From contig JANXBX010000002.1 in NCBI GenBank assembly GCA_025060595.1, forward strand, positions 78,300 to 142,299: a stretch of DNA of 64,000 nt, given 5' to 3'. This stretch comes from Synergistota bacterium. GTDB lineage: Bacteria > Synergistota > GBS-1. The notes beneath the pieces were generated by a model that was given only the letters and a program-made list of their open reading frames with translations, ran no database searches and had not been told where the DNA came from. This document shows positions 1 to 8,088 of the stretch, piece by piece; position 1 is the first letter of the stretch, and every line of letters begins with the position of its first letter. Both the position numbers and the translations under genes were made by a program.

Positions 1-57
1 AGGCACATTTAACAGTAGAAATAAACCCATCCCCCCTAACAACACCCATAAAACCAT
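1..57 (-). CDS. dctM: TRAP transporter large permease DctM, N-terminal fragment (cut by window edge)
   Basis: Only the first 19 codons lie in the window. They read MVLWVLLGGMGLFLLLNVP, a hydrophobic start typical of the 12-helix DctM subunit that carries the substrate and sodium pathway of TRAP transporters in the inner membrane. An ATG at 57 follows a GGGAGGGG ribosome site. It comes 29 nt after the DctQ stop on the same strand, the usual P-Q-M order. The assignment rests on position plus this short peptide; the body of the gene lies outside the window. Confidence 0.8.
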   Translation of the reverse strand, partial: MVLWVLLGGMGLFLLLNVP

Positions 58-86
58 TTTCCCTATCCCCTCCCAGGTTAAGGCTC

Positions 87-593
87 TTACTTCTTACAAT
101 TTGCGGTCAGATTCCTTTCCTTAACCAACGAAACGGTATCCCTTATCAACGCTATGCCCATTAAAACGACTCCTACAAGGACACTCAAGTAAGCCAAGGA
201 CATAGGAAACCTCACTGCTGGGGAATATTGAGGTCGAATAAACTGCAGAGAATAAACAAGATAAGCTCCCTCATAAGCCATAACTACACAGAAAAACAAA
301 AATAACATATTTGATACCAATCGAAGCACAAACTTTCCCTTTTCCCCTAAAAGAAGCAAAACTATATCTACCTTTAAGTGCCTTTTTCTTCTCACAGCCA
401 TACTAGCTCCAAGATAGATAACCCATACGAATAAATATCTTGCAAGCTCTTCCGTCCATGCAAGAGGCCAGTTTAAAATATATCTAAATATTATCTGTAA
501 TCCTATAAAAACACACATAGTGGCTAAAAAGGTCACTGCTAAAAACTCCTCGATATTATCTAAATACCCTAAAAGAGCCTTCATCGATCTCAT
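87..593 (-). CDS. dctQ: TRAP transporter small permease DctQ
   Basis: A 168-residue membrane protein with four predicted helices, the small subunit that pairs with DctM to import organic acids captured by DctP. Family marks include the IIFRY...PLAWTEELARYLFVW stretch in helix 2 and a conserved basic cytoplasmic loop (RRKRHLKVD). The start is put at ATG 593, which has a GGAGGGG site 7 nt upstream; the reading frame stays open further upstream, but that extension would run through the hairpin between DctP and DctQ. It lies downstream of the binding-protein gene and upstream of dctM in the large hydroxy-acid operon. Confidence 0.92.
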   Translation of the reverse strand: MRSMKALLGYLDNIEEFLAVTFLATMCVFIGLQIIFRYILNWPLAWTEELARYLFVWVIYLGASMAVRRKRHLKVDIVLLLLGEKGKFVLRLVSNMLFLFFCVVMAYEGAYLVYSLQFIRPQYSPAVRFPMSLAYLSVLVGVVLMGIALIRDTVSLVKERNLTANCKK

Positions 594-614
594 TTCACTT
601 CCCCTCCAGATAAA

Positions 615-646
615 AGGGTGGCCTCCCCTTGGGGGAAGGCCACCAG
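615..646 (-). terminator. Intercistronic hairpin between dctP and dctQ
   Basis: The arms GGTGGCCT (617-624) and AGGCCACC (637-644) pair, extended by CCCC/GGGG inside. On the minus strand the stem is followed by CTTTTATC. A hairpin directly after a binding-protein gene commonly lets the binding protein be made in excess over the permease, by partial termination or by protecting the 3' end of the mRNA. Which of the two applies cannot be told from sequence. Confidence 0.7.
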
Positions 647-663
647 CTCTCACCTCTGGATAT

Positions 664-1677
664 TTATTTCTTGGACCTTGCCTCTTCTATCTTCTTCAAC
701 TCATTTAGTATCTTATTAAGATTCTCTTCTCCTATTTCCTTCTTAAACACATCATATGTGCCTTTCGATGCTTCTGCAAACTTCGCCCTTTCCTCAGGGG
801 TTAGCTCTGTAAACTGCAATTTCTCAGCCACAAGCTTCCTAAACTTATCATCATCAGTTATAGCTCTTTCCCTCTGGAAGGTAGTTGCGGTCTTAGCTGC
901 CTTTTTAACAGCCTCCTGAAGATCCGGAGACAAACTATAGAAAAACTTCGGATTTATCATAAAACCTGTCACATCATAAAAATGACTAGTATCTGTAATG
1001 TACTTTTGTACCTCATGGAACTTCATAACATACATGTTAGAATAGGAGTTTTCCTGACCATCGATAACACCCTGCTGTAAAGCTGTAAAGACCTCTCCGA
1101 AAGCCATAGGGGTTGGAAGAGCTCCCATCTGCCTGAAAGCCTCCATATGCACAGGGTTTTCCATAGTTCTTATCTTCAAGCCTTTAAGGTCCGCAGGAGT
1201 TTTAATTGGGCGCTTACTATTTGTCACATGACGATAACCGTTCTCCCAGAAACTAAGAACAAGAATCCCATCTTTTTCAACAAGTCTCTTCATTTCCTCC
1301 CCTATAGGGCTATCTAAAAACTCATATGCAATCTCTCTTGTCTTAAATAAATACGGCAAATTAAATACAAGGAACGTTTTGCTAAAACCAGATAAGGGAG
1401 CTAATGAATGTTCACACATCTGAATAGAACCCATCTGTACACCTTCGATTAACTCACGTCCACTGCCCAACTGACCACTTGGAAAGACTTTAACCACTAT
1501 CTTGCCACCTGAGAGCTTCTCAATCTCCTCTTTAAACTTAAAGCAAGCATCAACAAGACAGTGCCCCTGTGGTAGAACGCTAGCTACTTTAATCTCTATA
1601 GGTTGTCCTAATACCAAGCTCGGAAAAGCAATAAAAACGAACCCCATCAACAATACTAATGAAATTAGCTTCTTCAT
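664..1677 (-). CDS. dctP: TRAP transporter substrate-binding protein DctP
   Basis: A 337-residue secreted solute-binding protein. The signal peptide is MKKLISLVLLMGFVFIAF with cleavage likely near VLG-QP. DctP-family marks follow: ASVLPQGH near the mature N-terminus, a KIVVKVFPSGQLG strand, LKGLKIRTMENPVHMEAF with the carboxylate-binding arginine, and ALQQGVIDGQEN. Start chosen at ATG 1677 with AGGAGAGGAGAAAG upstream; the frame extends 23 codons further without a signal-like N-terminus. The ligand is probably an organic hydroxy acid, judged only from the catabolic genes upstream in the same operon. Confidence 0.93.
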   Translation of the reverse strand: MKKLISLVLLMGFVFIAFPSLVLGQPIEIKVASVLPQGHCLVDACFKFKEEIEKLSGGKIVVKVFPSGQLGSGRELIEGVQMGSIQMCEHSLAPLSGFSKTFLVFNLPYLFKTREIAYEFLDSPIGEEMKRLVEKDGILVLSFWENGYRHVTNSKRPIKTPADLKGLKIRTMENPVHMEAFRQMGALPTPMAFGEVFTALQQGVIDGQENSYSNMYVMKFHEVQKYITDTSHFYDVTGFMINPKFFYSLSPDLQEAVKKAAKTATTFQRERAITDDDKFRKLVAEKLQFTELTPEERAKFAEASKGTYDVFKKEIGEENLNKILNELKKIEEARSKK

Positions 1678-1771
1678 CTTTCTCCTCTCCTTTACGTTAA
1701 ATTTTACCCCCCTCAGCTCAGCTAAAGATTTGACCTCAGTATTCACCTCCTTTTGGCTATCCTTAATACAC

Positions 1772-2821
1772 CTATAAGCCTCTAAAATCCAACCCCACTA
1801 TACATAAAGCTTCCCTTATAGCCTCCATAGTTTTCTCATCTATCGGTATTCCTTCTTTCAATCTTTTTTGCATTAATTTGTAGCTTCTCTCACCAGGAAG
1901 AAGGATCTCTTCCACATCTTTTGCTTTTTTAGAACCCTTAATAACCCTTATGTAATCATCAACCCTTCTTTTAAATTCCTCAATAGGCATAAAGCTATCT
2001 ATATTTATAGCCATCATGAAGTGCCCAACACCCATAGGTCTCGTAAAATCAGTAAACATAGATTTTATCTCTCTTCCATAGGAGGATCCCATGAGCAATC
2101 CGGAAAGTATATCTATAACTACGGATAAACCATAACCCTTTGGACCCCCGAGAGGAAGCAAAGCACCAGCTAAGGCCTTTTCCGGATTAGTAGTAGGATT
2201 ACCATCTTTATCTATAGCCCAGCCTTCCGGTATATCTCTGCCCTCCCTTAAGGCTAGCTCAATCTTACCCCTTGGGACCACGCTAGTAGACATATCAAGG
2301 ACTATGGGAATCTCCTCCCCAGCAGGTATAGCAAGAGCAAAAGGGTTCGTACCCAGGATAGGCTCACACCCTCCATAAGGAGCCATTAAGGCTGCAGTAT
2401 TAGTAGCGAAGAAGCCGATCATGCTTTCTTTTAGGGCCATCATAGCATAATAGGCTCCTATACCCACATGGTTAGAGTTTCTCACACCCACAACCGCAAT
2501 GTCGCTCTCTTTAGCCTTCCTTATACAAAGCTCCATAGCGCGCTTAGCTGCAACCTGCCCAAGACCGTTATCTGCATCAAGAAGAGCGATAGTTTTAGAC
2601 TCTCTTAATAGTTTTATGTTAGGCTTAGCCCTTATAAGACCTAATTTAATTCTTTTAACGTAAGTAGGAAATCTTGATATACCATGAGAATCAATCCCTC
2701 TTAAGTCTGCTGAAAGAAGAGATTCAGCCGTGGTTAAAGCATCCTCATAGGGAACATCAAGCTGTCTTAGTACCTGGATCGCTATGTCTTTTAACCTTTC
2801 ATAGGAAACTAAAAGGGGCAT
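1772..2821 (-). CDS. Ldh2/malate-type NAD(P)-dependent hydroxyacid dehydrogenase
   Basis: A 349-residue member of the malate/L-lactate dehydrogenase 2 family (includes ComC, AllD, YlbC-type enzymes), not related to classical Rossmann-fold LDH. Visible marks: DLRGIDSHGISRF near residue 38, NSNHVGIGAYY with the catalytic His, GTNPFALAIP, and LPLGGPKGYGLSVVIDI in the C-terminal half. ATG 2821 has GGAGG 5-6 nt upstream. Characterised relatives oxidise or reduce 2-hydroxy acids such as (R)-sulfolactate, malate or ureidoglycolate. The neighbouring SuyAB-like lyase and a D-specific dehydrogenase make a 2-oxo/2-hydroxy acid role likely; the exact substrate is unknown. Confidence 0.88.
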   Translation of the reverse strand: MPLLVSYERLKDIAIQVLRQLDVPYEDALTTAESLLSADLRGIDSHGISRFPTYVKRIKLGLIRAKPNIKLLRESKTIALLDADNGLGQVAAKRAMELCIRKAKESDIAVVGVRNSNHVGIGAYYAMMALKESMIGFFATNTAALMAPYGGCEPILGTNPFALAIPAGEEIPIVLDMSTSVVPRGKIELALREGRDIPEGWAIDKDGNPTTNPEKALAGALLPLGGPKGYGLSVVIDILSGLLMGSSYGREIKSMFTDFTRPMGVGHFMMAINIDSFMPIEEFKRRVDDYIRVIKGSKKAKDVEEILLPGERSYKLMQKRLKEGIPIDEKTMEAIREALCIVGLDFRGL

Positions 2822-2835
2822 GGTATCCTCCCTTT

Positions 2836-3993
2836 TTACATTGTTGGCCCAATCCTTGTAATGGCAAATTCCCTATGTCCTAAGGCTTCGGCCTTCGTCA
2901 TCTTCCCGTTTATAACTAAAAATAGCTCTTCCAATATCCTCAGACCCACATCTTCTATAGTCTCTAAGCCTAAAATTATCGTTCCAGCGTTAATGTCGAT
3001 GTTATCCCTCATTTTCTCGTAAGTCATGGGATTTCCCGTTATCTTTATAACGGGAGCTATGGGACATCCCACAGGTGTGCCTCTCCCAGTGGAAAATAAA
3101 ACTACTTGAGCACCTCCAGCAACCATACCAGTTATAGATTGAACATCGTGTCCAGGTGTGTCCATTATCCATAGACCCTTACCTTTCGGAGGTTCAGCGT
3201 ATTCGACTACCCCTTGAATGGGGGACTTTCCAGCTTTATATATACAGCCTAAGGATTTCTCTTCGATCGTGGTTATACCGCCTTCTATGTTACCGCGCGT
3301 AGGTTGAGTACCCCTTAGATCTACACCCATAGCCAAGGCGCTTTTTTCGGCTCGTTCCACTATCTCAAAAACCTTTCTTGCCACTTCTTCACTTATGGCA
3401 CGCTTAGCAAGTATATGCTCAGCTCCTATAAACTCTGGAGTCTCAGATAATATAGAGGTTCCACCAGCCTTAACTACGTAATCGGAGACAAACCCCATGG
3501 CAGGATTAGCTGCTATTCCAGAGGTAGCATCAGAACCGCCACACTCCAAGGCTAAAACTATAGAGGAAAGATCTATAGGCTCCCTCTTCATCTTATAAGC
3601 CTCTGAGACGAGCTCTTCCGCTATTTTTATCCCTTTTTCCTTAGCTTTGATCGTACCACCTTCCTCTTGAATAACCAAAACCTCAACCCTTTTACCTGAG
3701 GAAGATATTCCATCCGCTAAAACCCGCGGATCAAGCTTTTCGCAACCTAACCCTATTACTAAAACAGAAGCAACGTTCGGATTTCTACCAAAGCCTATAA
3801 GGGTTCTTAAAGTCTGTTCATAATCGATGCCAAGTTGCCCACATCCCTCATTATGGACAACGTAAACTGTACCAGGGACGCTGTTTGAGATCGAAGAGGT
3901 TACCTCATTTGCACATACGACGCTTGAGATAACCAATACATGATTTCTGATACCAACGGAACCATCTGGTCTTATATAACCCCAAAGAGTCAT
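2836..3993 (-). CDS. UxaA-family lyase/dehydratase large subunit (SuyB/altronate-dehydratase type)
   Basis: A 385-residue protein equal to the C-terminal domain of altronate/galactarate dehydratases and to SuyB of sulfolactate sulfo-lyase. Family motifs are clear: GYIRPDGSVGIRNHVLV at the start, HNEGCGQ, ECGGSDATSGIAANPA, PTRGNIEGGITTIEEKSLG, TTGRG-like FSTGRGTPVGCPIAP, and DINAGTI. ATG 3993 follows the SAF-subunit stop (TAG 3998-3996) directly; GTG 3996 is a possible alternative start. The split two-gene form is the arrangement of SuyAB and some sugar-acid dehydratases. Substrate cannot be read from these motifs alone. Confidence 0.87.
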   Translation of the reverse strand: MTLWGYIRPDGSVGIRNHVLVISSVVCANEVTSSISNSVPGTVYVVHNEGCGQLGIDYEQTLRTLIGFGRNPNVASVLVIGLGCEKLDPRVLADGISSSGKRVEVLVIQEEGGTIKAKEKGIKIAEELVSEAYKMKREPIDLSSIVLALECGGSDATSGIAANPAMGFVSDYVVKAGGTSILSETPEFIGAEHILAKRAISEEVARKVFEIVERAEKSALAMGVDLRGTQPTRGNIEGGITTIEEKSLGCIYKAGKSPIQGVVEYAEPPKGKGLWIMDTPGHDVQSITGMVAGGAQVVLFSTGRGTPVGCPIAPVIKITGNPMTYEKMRDNIDINAGTIILGLETIEDVGLRILEELFLVINGKMTKAEALGHREFAITRIGPTM

Positions 3994-3995
3994 CA

Positions 3996-4301
3996 CTACC
4001 CCCTTCTCTCCTTTTCAATCAAGTCTCCTCTTCCCCTTAAGCTCGCTACATTGTGAACATGGACCCAATCCCCAATATCTATATCTTCAGTCGCTACCCC
4101 TATTACCTCACCATACTTTATGACATTCTCGCCCTTCTTAATAGGCCTTATAGCTATCTTATGACCAAAGGGGATGGGAGCCTTAGCCTTAAGCTCCCAT
4201 CCCCTTCCGAATATATCTACTGAGATCCCTTCCCCCAAGTCTATACTCTCAAGAGCTGTGGCAACATTATCAAGCTCACTCATAACTATGACCTTTTTCA
4301 T
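3996..4301 (-). CDS. UxaA-family small subunit, SAF domain (SuyA type)
   Basis: A 101-residue SAF-domain protein corresponding to the N-terminal domain of UxaA/GarD or to SuyA. It shows the conserved IPFGHKIAIRPIKKGENVIKYG run and the terminal HVHNVASLRGRGD motif. ATG 4301 is preferred over the TTG one codon earlier because GGTGGTGAG sits upstream. Its stop abuts the large-subunit start, so the two are translationally coupled and probably form one enzyme. The AOR gene ends about a dozen bases upstream. Confidence 0.86.
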   Translation of the reverse strand: MKKVIVMSELDNVATALESIDLGEGISVDIFGRGWELKAKAPIPFGHKIAIRPIKKGENVIKYGEVIGVATEDIDIGDWVHVHNVASLRGRGDLIEKERRG

Positions 4302-4314
4302 CAACTCACCACCA

Positions 4315-6201
4315 TTAAAGCAACCAATCTAGGTCAAGCTCTTGAAGCTTCCAAGGATAGGGAACCCCGTTCTCGTCCCAGCCAGACATCCTGTAGTAGA
4401 CCTTCTTAGCCTTTTCAAACTCTTCCCTGGTAACGAACTTACCTTGATGAGGTCCACCACCCTCTAAGGGTAAAAGCATCTTGTCAGCAAGCCTATCCTC
4501 TCTGGAATCTATACCGCTTCTAACGTTAAAGGTTCTCATTATGTTAAGCCTTCTTTCTCCAACCTTCATTAGCTCCCAGAGGCTAACCTCCCAACCGGTA
4601 GCAGCACTTACTGATTCAACCACCTCTTTATAGGTAAGGGTTCTCGTAGGGGCCATACAGAACATACATATATCAAGAGAGTTAAGCATGCTGTAAGCCA
4701 TCATCGTGTAATATACAAACCTAACCTTTTTCTCACCGAGATCGGTCCAAGGAAGCCTTTCCACGAAGCCAAAGGTTCCTAACCTTGCGAGACTTGCATC
4801 CGTAGCATCCGGGCCTATGCTTGGCTCATGCTCACTCGCCATGTGATCCGCACCTATAGGACATACGGCATAAACTAAGGCTAAGGACCTTTTAACTCTC
4901 GGTTCATGAGCAGGATATTCCACTCCCTTGGCCTCAACAGCGAACTTTTCAGCGCCTTTGCCTATTATCTGAGCGGCCCTTCTTGAACCTTCGGCCAATA
5001 TCTTTCCTATGCCCTCTTTCTTGACTATCTTCTCAATTAAGGGAATTATTACATCCTTATTTCCAAACTTAAGCTCAAGCCCATCCGTATCTGCCTTCGT
5101 TAGTATTCCATTTTCGTAACAATCCATAGCGAAGGCTATTGTACCGCCTAAGGATATGGTGTCTATTGTATACCTATTAGCAAGCTCTATAGCCTTACAA
5201 ACCACATGAGGATCGCTTACGCCAGTGTAAGAACCTAAGGCAGCTAAGGATTCAAACTCAATGCTTCCATATTCCTCATCTATCTCGAAAGGTTCGCTTT
5301 CCTTAACCAATCTCTTACACCTAACTGGACAAGCATAGCAACCGGTTTTTTCAAAAGACATTATAGTGCTTATATGCTCACCGCATATCTTCTCCGCTCC
5401 CTCGAAAACACCAGCCCTCCAATTATAGGTTGGAAGCATACCAGCAGTGCTATACATCTTAGGTGCCATTGTGGTTCCCCACTGATAAAGCCTTAACTGC
5501 CCCGGGATATCCTTGAACCTACCGGCAAAGGCTTTAGCTATGCTCTTGAGCTTTTCCTCATCGTGGAAAGGAATCTTCTTAGTAGGCTTCACCAATATGG
5601 CCTTTAACTTCTTCGAGCCCATTACAGCACCTAAGCCGCCTCTTCCATGCACATCATGAAGGTCGCAAATTATGCAAGCAAATCTAACTAGGTTCTCTCC
5701 ACCAGGGCCTATCCCAAGTATTCTTAAGCCCTTTTCACCAAGCTCAGCCTCCACCTCTCTTAGGACATCGCCATTGAGCTTACCCCAAAGATGAGACGCA
5801 TCCCTTATCTCTACATTCCCATCCTTAACGAAAAGGTAAACCGGCTTAGAAGCGCACCCTTTAACAACTATCGCATCTAAACCAGCGCCCTTTAAAGCTA
5901 CACCCCAAAAGCCACCAGCCTCGCTATCTGAGATCCCACCTGTTAAGGGAGATATCGCAGTGGCAGAGTGCCTTGCAAAGCCAGGGACAGGAACACCTGT
6001 AGCAACACTTGGAGCGAAAACTATCACATTCTCAGGAGAAAAGGCATCAGTACCAGGCTTGGCAAGCTTAGCTACATAATAGCTTCCCAAGCATCCTCCA
6101 CCCATATACCTTCTGAAGAAAGCCTCTCCCGGACTTTCATACTCCACAGTCATATTGGAAAGATCCACAAGAGCTATCCTGTTCCAAAAACCGTAAGCCA
6201 A
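4315..6201 (-). CDS. aor: Aldehyde:ferredoxin oxidoreductase (AOR, tungsten/molybdenum bis-pterin family)
   Basis: A ~628-residue member of the AOR family, cytoplasmic enzymes that oxidise aldehydes to acids (or the reverse) with ferredoxin and a tungsten pterin. Counted from GTG 6210, the 4Fe-4S ligands are C291, C294 and C298 in CYACPVRC, with a fourth candidate at C515 in SLDICMFC, spaced as in characterised AOR. The N-terminus carries the YMGGGCLGSYYVAK and SGxSPLTGGISDSEAGG-type pterin-domain signature. GTG 6210 touches the AGGAGG site with no spacer, so TTG 6201 (9 nt from it) is chosen. It follows the 2-hydroxyacid dehydrogenase by a few bases. Substrate unknown. Confidence 0.9.
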   Translation of the reverse strand: MAYGFWNRIALVDLSNMTVEYESPGEAFFRRYMGGGCLGSYYVAKLAKPGTDAFSPENVIVFAPSVATGVPVPGFARHSATAISPLTGGISDSEAGGFWGVALKGAGLDAIVVKGCASKPVYLFVKDGNVEIRDASHLWGKLNGDVLREVEAELGEKGLRILGIGPGGENLVRFACIICDLHDVHGRGGLGAVMGSKKLKAILVKPTKKIPFHDEEKLKSIAKAFAGRFKDIPGQLRLYQWGTTMAPKMYSTAGMLPTYNWRAGVFEGAEKICGEHISTIMSFEKTGCYACPVRCKRLVKESEPFEIDEEYGSIEFESLAALGSYTGVSDPHVVCKAIELANRYTIDTISLGGTIAFAMDCYENGILTKADTDGLELKFGNKDVIIPLIEKIVKKEGIGKILAEGSRRAAQIIGKGAEKFAVEAKGVEYPAHEPRVKRSLALVYAVCPIGADHMASEHEPSIGPDATDASLARLGTFGFVERLPWTDLGEKKVRFVYYTMMAYSMLNSLDICMFCMAPTRTLTYKEVVESVSAATGWEVSLWELMKVGERRLNIMRTFNVRSGIDSREDRLADKMLLPLEGGGPHQGKFVTREEFEKAKKVYYRMSGWDENGVPYPWKLQELDLDWLL

Positions 6202-6214
6202 TCTTATCACCCTC

Positions 6215-7210
6215 CTATCTTTTTCTTATTTCCCAAATTTGAGGATTAGCTATATTATCTGGCCTTTCACCTTTCAGTACCATAATAACATTCTTACAGA
6301 CCATTCTCGCCATGTTAGATAAGGTCTCCTCCGTATGAGCAGCCATGTGAGGAGTTGCAACCACATTTGGAAGCTTAAGCAAGGGCTCATCAGCTGAAGG
6401 AGGCTCAGGGTCATAAACGTCAAGACCGGCTCCAGCTATAACTCCATCTTTAAGCGCGTTATAAAGCGCCCTCTGATCGATTACTGAACCCCTTGCAGTA
6501 TTAATCAATATCGCGCTCTTCTTCATCAAGGATAATTCCCTTTCACCTATAAATTTTTCCGTTTCCTTAACGGCAGGTATATGTATGGTAACAAAATCCG
6601 AGGTCCTGAGCAAATAATCCAGATCTTGAGTGAGCTCTACATCTCTTAAGCCTTCCCTTTCAAGGATTTCCTCTGTTATATAAGGGTCATAACCGATGAC
6701 CTTCATGGAAAAACCATACCTGCATATTCTGGCTACCTTTCTACCTATGTTACCAAGGCCTATAACACCCAAGGTCTTTCCCAAAAGCTCTATACTTTTA
6801 ACCTGAAGCCTATAGCTATAGTTCCCATGATATCTAAATTCGACATTAGCATCCCATATGTGCTTAGCCACAGCTAACATCAGGGCAACTGTATGCTCCG
6901 CTACAGCGTTAGCGTTAGATCCAGGGGCATAAACCACAGGAATACGAAATTCATTGGCAGCATCCAGATCCACATTATCAACCAAAGCTCCATGCTTACC
7001 TATTACCAAACACCTTTTAGCAGCTTGAATAATCCTTCTAGATATATAAGGAGTAACTCTAACTATTATACCATCGTATTCCCCAACTACATTAAGAATG
7101 TGGTCTTCCTTTAAGCTTGAAGATACTTCGTAATCTATGCCAGATTCCTCAAGCATTTTAAGGCCATCAGGGTGAATCTCTTGCATAAGTAATAACTTTC
7201 TCTTTTCCAT
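6215..7210 (-). CDS. D-isomer-specific 2-hydroxyacid dehydrogenase (PGDH/SlcC-like)
   Basis: A 331-residue NAD-dependent dehydrogenase. The cofactor site is LGVIGLGNIGRKVARIC near residue 148; the catalytic Arg is in INTARGSVID, the Glu in DVYDPEPP, and the His in TPHMAAHT. ATG 7210 follows GGAGGG. The family includes 3-phosphoglycerate dehydrogenase and (S)-sulfolactate dehydrogenase SlcC. No serine-pathway gene is adjacent and no ACT domain is present, so a catabolic role with the Ldh2 enzyme is favoured: one oxidises one stereoisomer, the other reduces the 2-oxo acid back to the opposite isomer. That is inference from gene company. Confidence 0.88.
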   Translation of the reverse strand: MEKRKLLLMQEIHPDGLKMLEESGIDYEVSSSLKEDHILNVVGEYDGIIVRVTPYISRRIIQAAKRCLVIGKHGALVDNVDLDAANEFRIPVVYAPGSNANAVAEHTVALMLAVAKHIWDANVEFRYHGNYSYRLQVKSIELLGKTLGVIGLGNIGRKVARICRYGFSMKVIGYDPYITEEILEREGLRDVELTQDLDYLLRTSDFVTIHIPAVKETEKFIGERELSLMKKSAILINTARGSVIDQRALYNALKDGVIAGAGLDVYDPEPPSADEPLLKLPNVVATPHMAAHTEETLSNMARMVCKNVIMVLKGERPDNIANPQIWEIRKR

Positions 7211-7223
7211 AAAAAGCCCTCCT

Positions 7224-8087
7224 CTAAAGTAGCTTCTTTAATATATGGGGAACCTCATAAAGCTTGAAAGCTATCTTAACACCTGCCCCTTCGAGCTTTT
7301 CTATCTTGCTACGGAAGCTGCCTGATTCACCCTGGATTATCGCACCAGCATGCCCCATTCTCTTACCAGGAGGAGCCAACCTACCAGCAATGTATGCTAT
7401 AACAGGTTTACTCATCTTCCTTATAAATTCGCTTGCTTCCTCCTCGCGGGTCCCTCCTATTTCCCCCACTATAACAACAGCCTCGGTATCCTCATCCTTC
7501 TCGAAGAGCTCAAGTATCTCTGACATATCCATACCAGTGACAGGATCAGCTCCTATACCTACAACGGTGCTTTCACCAAAGCCAGCTTCATTCAAATAAC
7601 CAGAGACCTCATAAGATAGCGTTCCGCTCCTTGATATAACGCCAATTCTTCCGGGCTTAAACATATTACCAGGCATTATGCCAAGCTTACCCACACCAGG
7701 GGTTATAACCCCAGGAGTAGTAGGACCAAGCATGTAAGCTCCTCTATTTTTTGCCATCTCGCGCATCTCCATAGTGTCAGCCACAGGAATATGTTCAGGA
7801 ACGACAACTACAAGCTTTATTCCCGCATCTATAGCCTCAAAAACCGCATCTTTAGCCGCAAAAGGTGGGGCAAAGATCACAGAAGCATTAGCTCCAAAAA
7901 GCTCAACTGTCTCCTTAACATCATCAAAGACTGGAACCCCATAAACCACTTCCCCTTTTCTTCCAGGGGTTACACCAGCTACGATATTGGTACCGTACTC
8001 AACCATCCACCTCGTTTGGATGCTTCCAACCCTTCCAGTTATACCCTGAACTATAGCTTTAGTTTCACGAGTTAAAAGAATAGCCAA
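7224..8087 (-). CDS. sucD: Succinate-CoA ligase (ADP/GDP-forming) alpha subunit or close acyl-CoA synthetase homologue
   Basis: A 287-residue alpha subunit. It has the CoA-binding Rossmann domain (IVQGITGRVGSIQT), FAPPFAAKDA, and the ligase domain with the phosphohistidine in KRMGHAGAII. The GTG at 8096 lies inside the ribosome site GCGAGGTG; TTG 8087, six bases after it, gives the normal family start (LAILLTRETKAIVQG). Start is therefore moved. It follows sucC by one base and works with it to convert an acyl-CoA plus ADP and phosphate to the acid plus ATP. Placement straight after korDABC suggests it harvests the acyl-CoA made there. Confidence 0.93.
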   Translation of the reverse strand: MAILLTRETKAIVQGITGRVGSIQTRWMVEYGTNIVAGVTPGRKGEVVYGVPVFDDVKETVELFGANASVIFAPPFAAKDAVFEAIDAGIKLVVVVPEHIPVADTMEMREMAKNRGAYMLGPTTPGVITPGVGKLGIMPGNMFKPGRIGVISRSGTLSYEVSGYLNEAGFGESTVVGIGADPVTGMDMSEILELFEKDEDTEAVVIVGEIGGTREEEASEFIRKMSKPVIAYIAGRLAPPGKRMGHAGAIIQGESGSFRSKIEKLEGAGVKIAFKLYEVPHILKKLL

Positions 8088-8088
8088 A

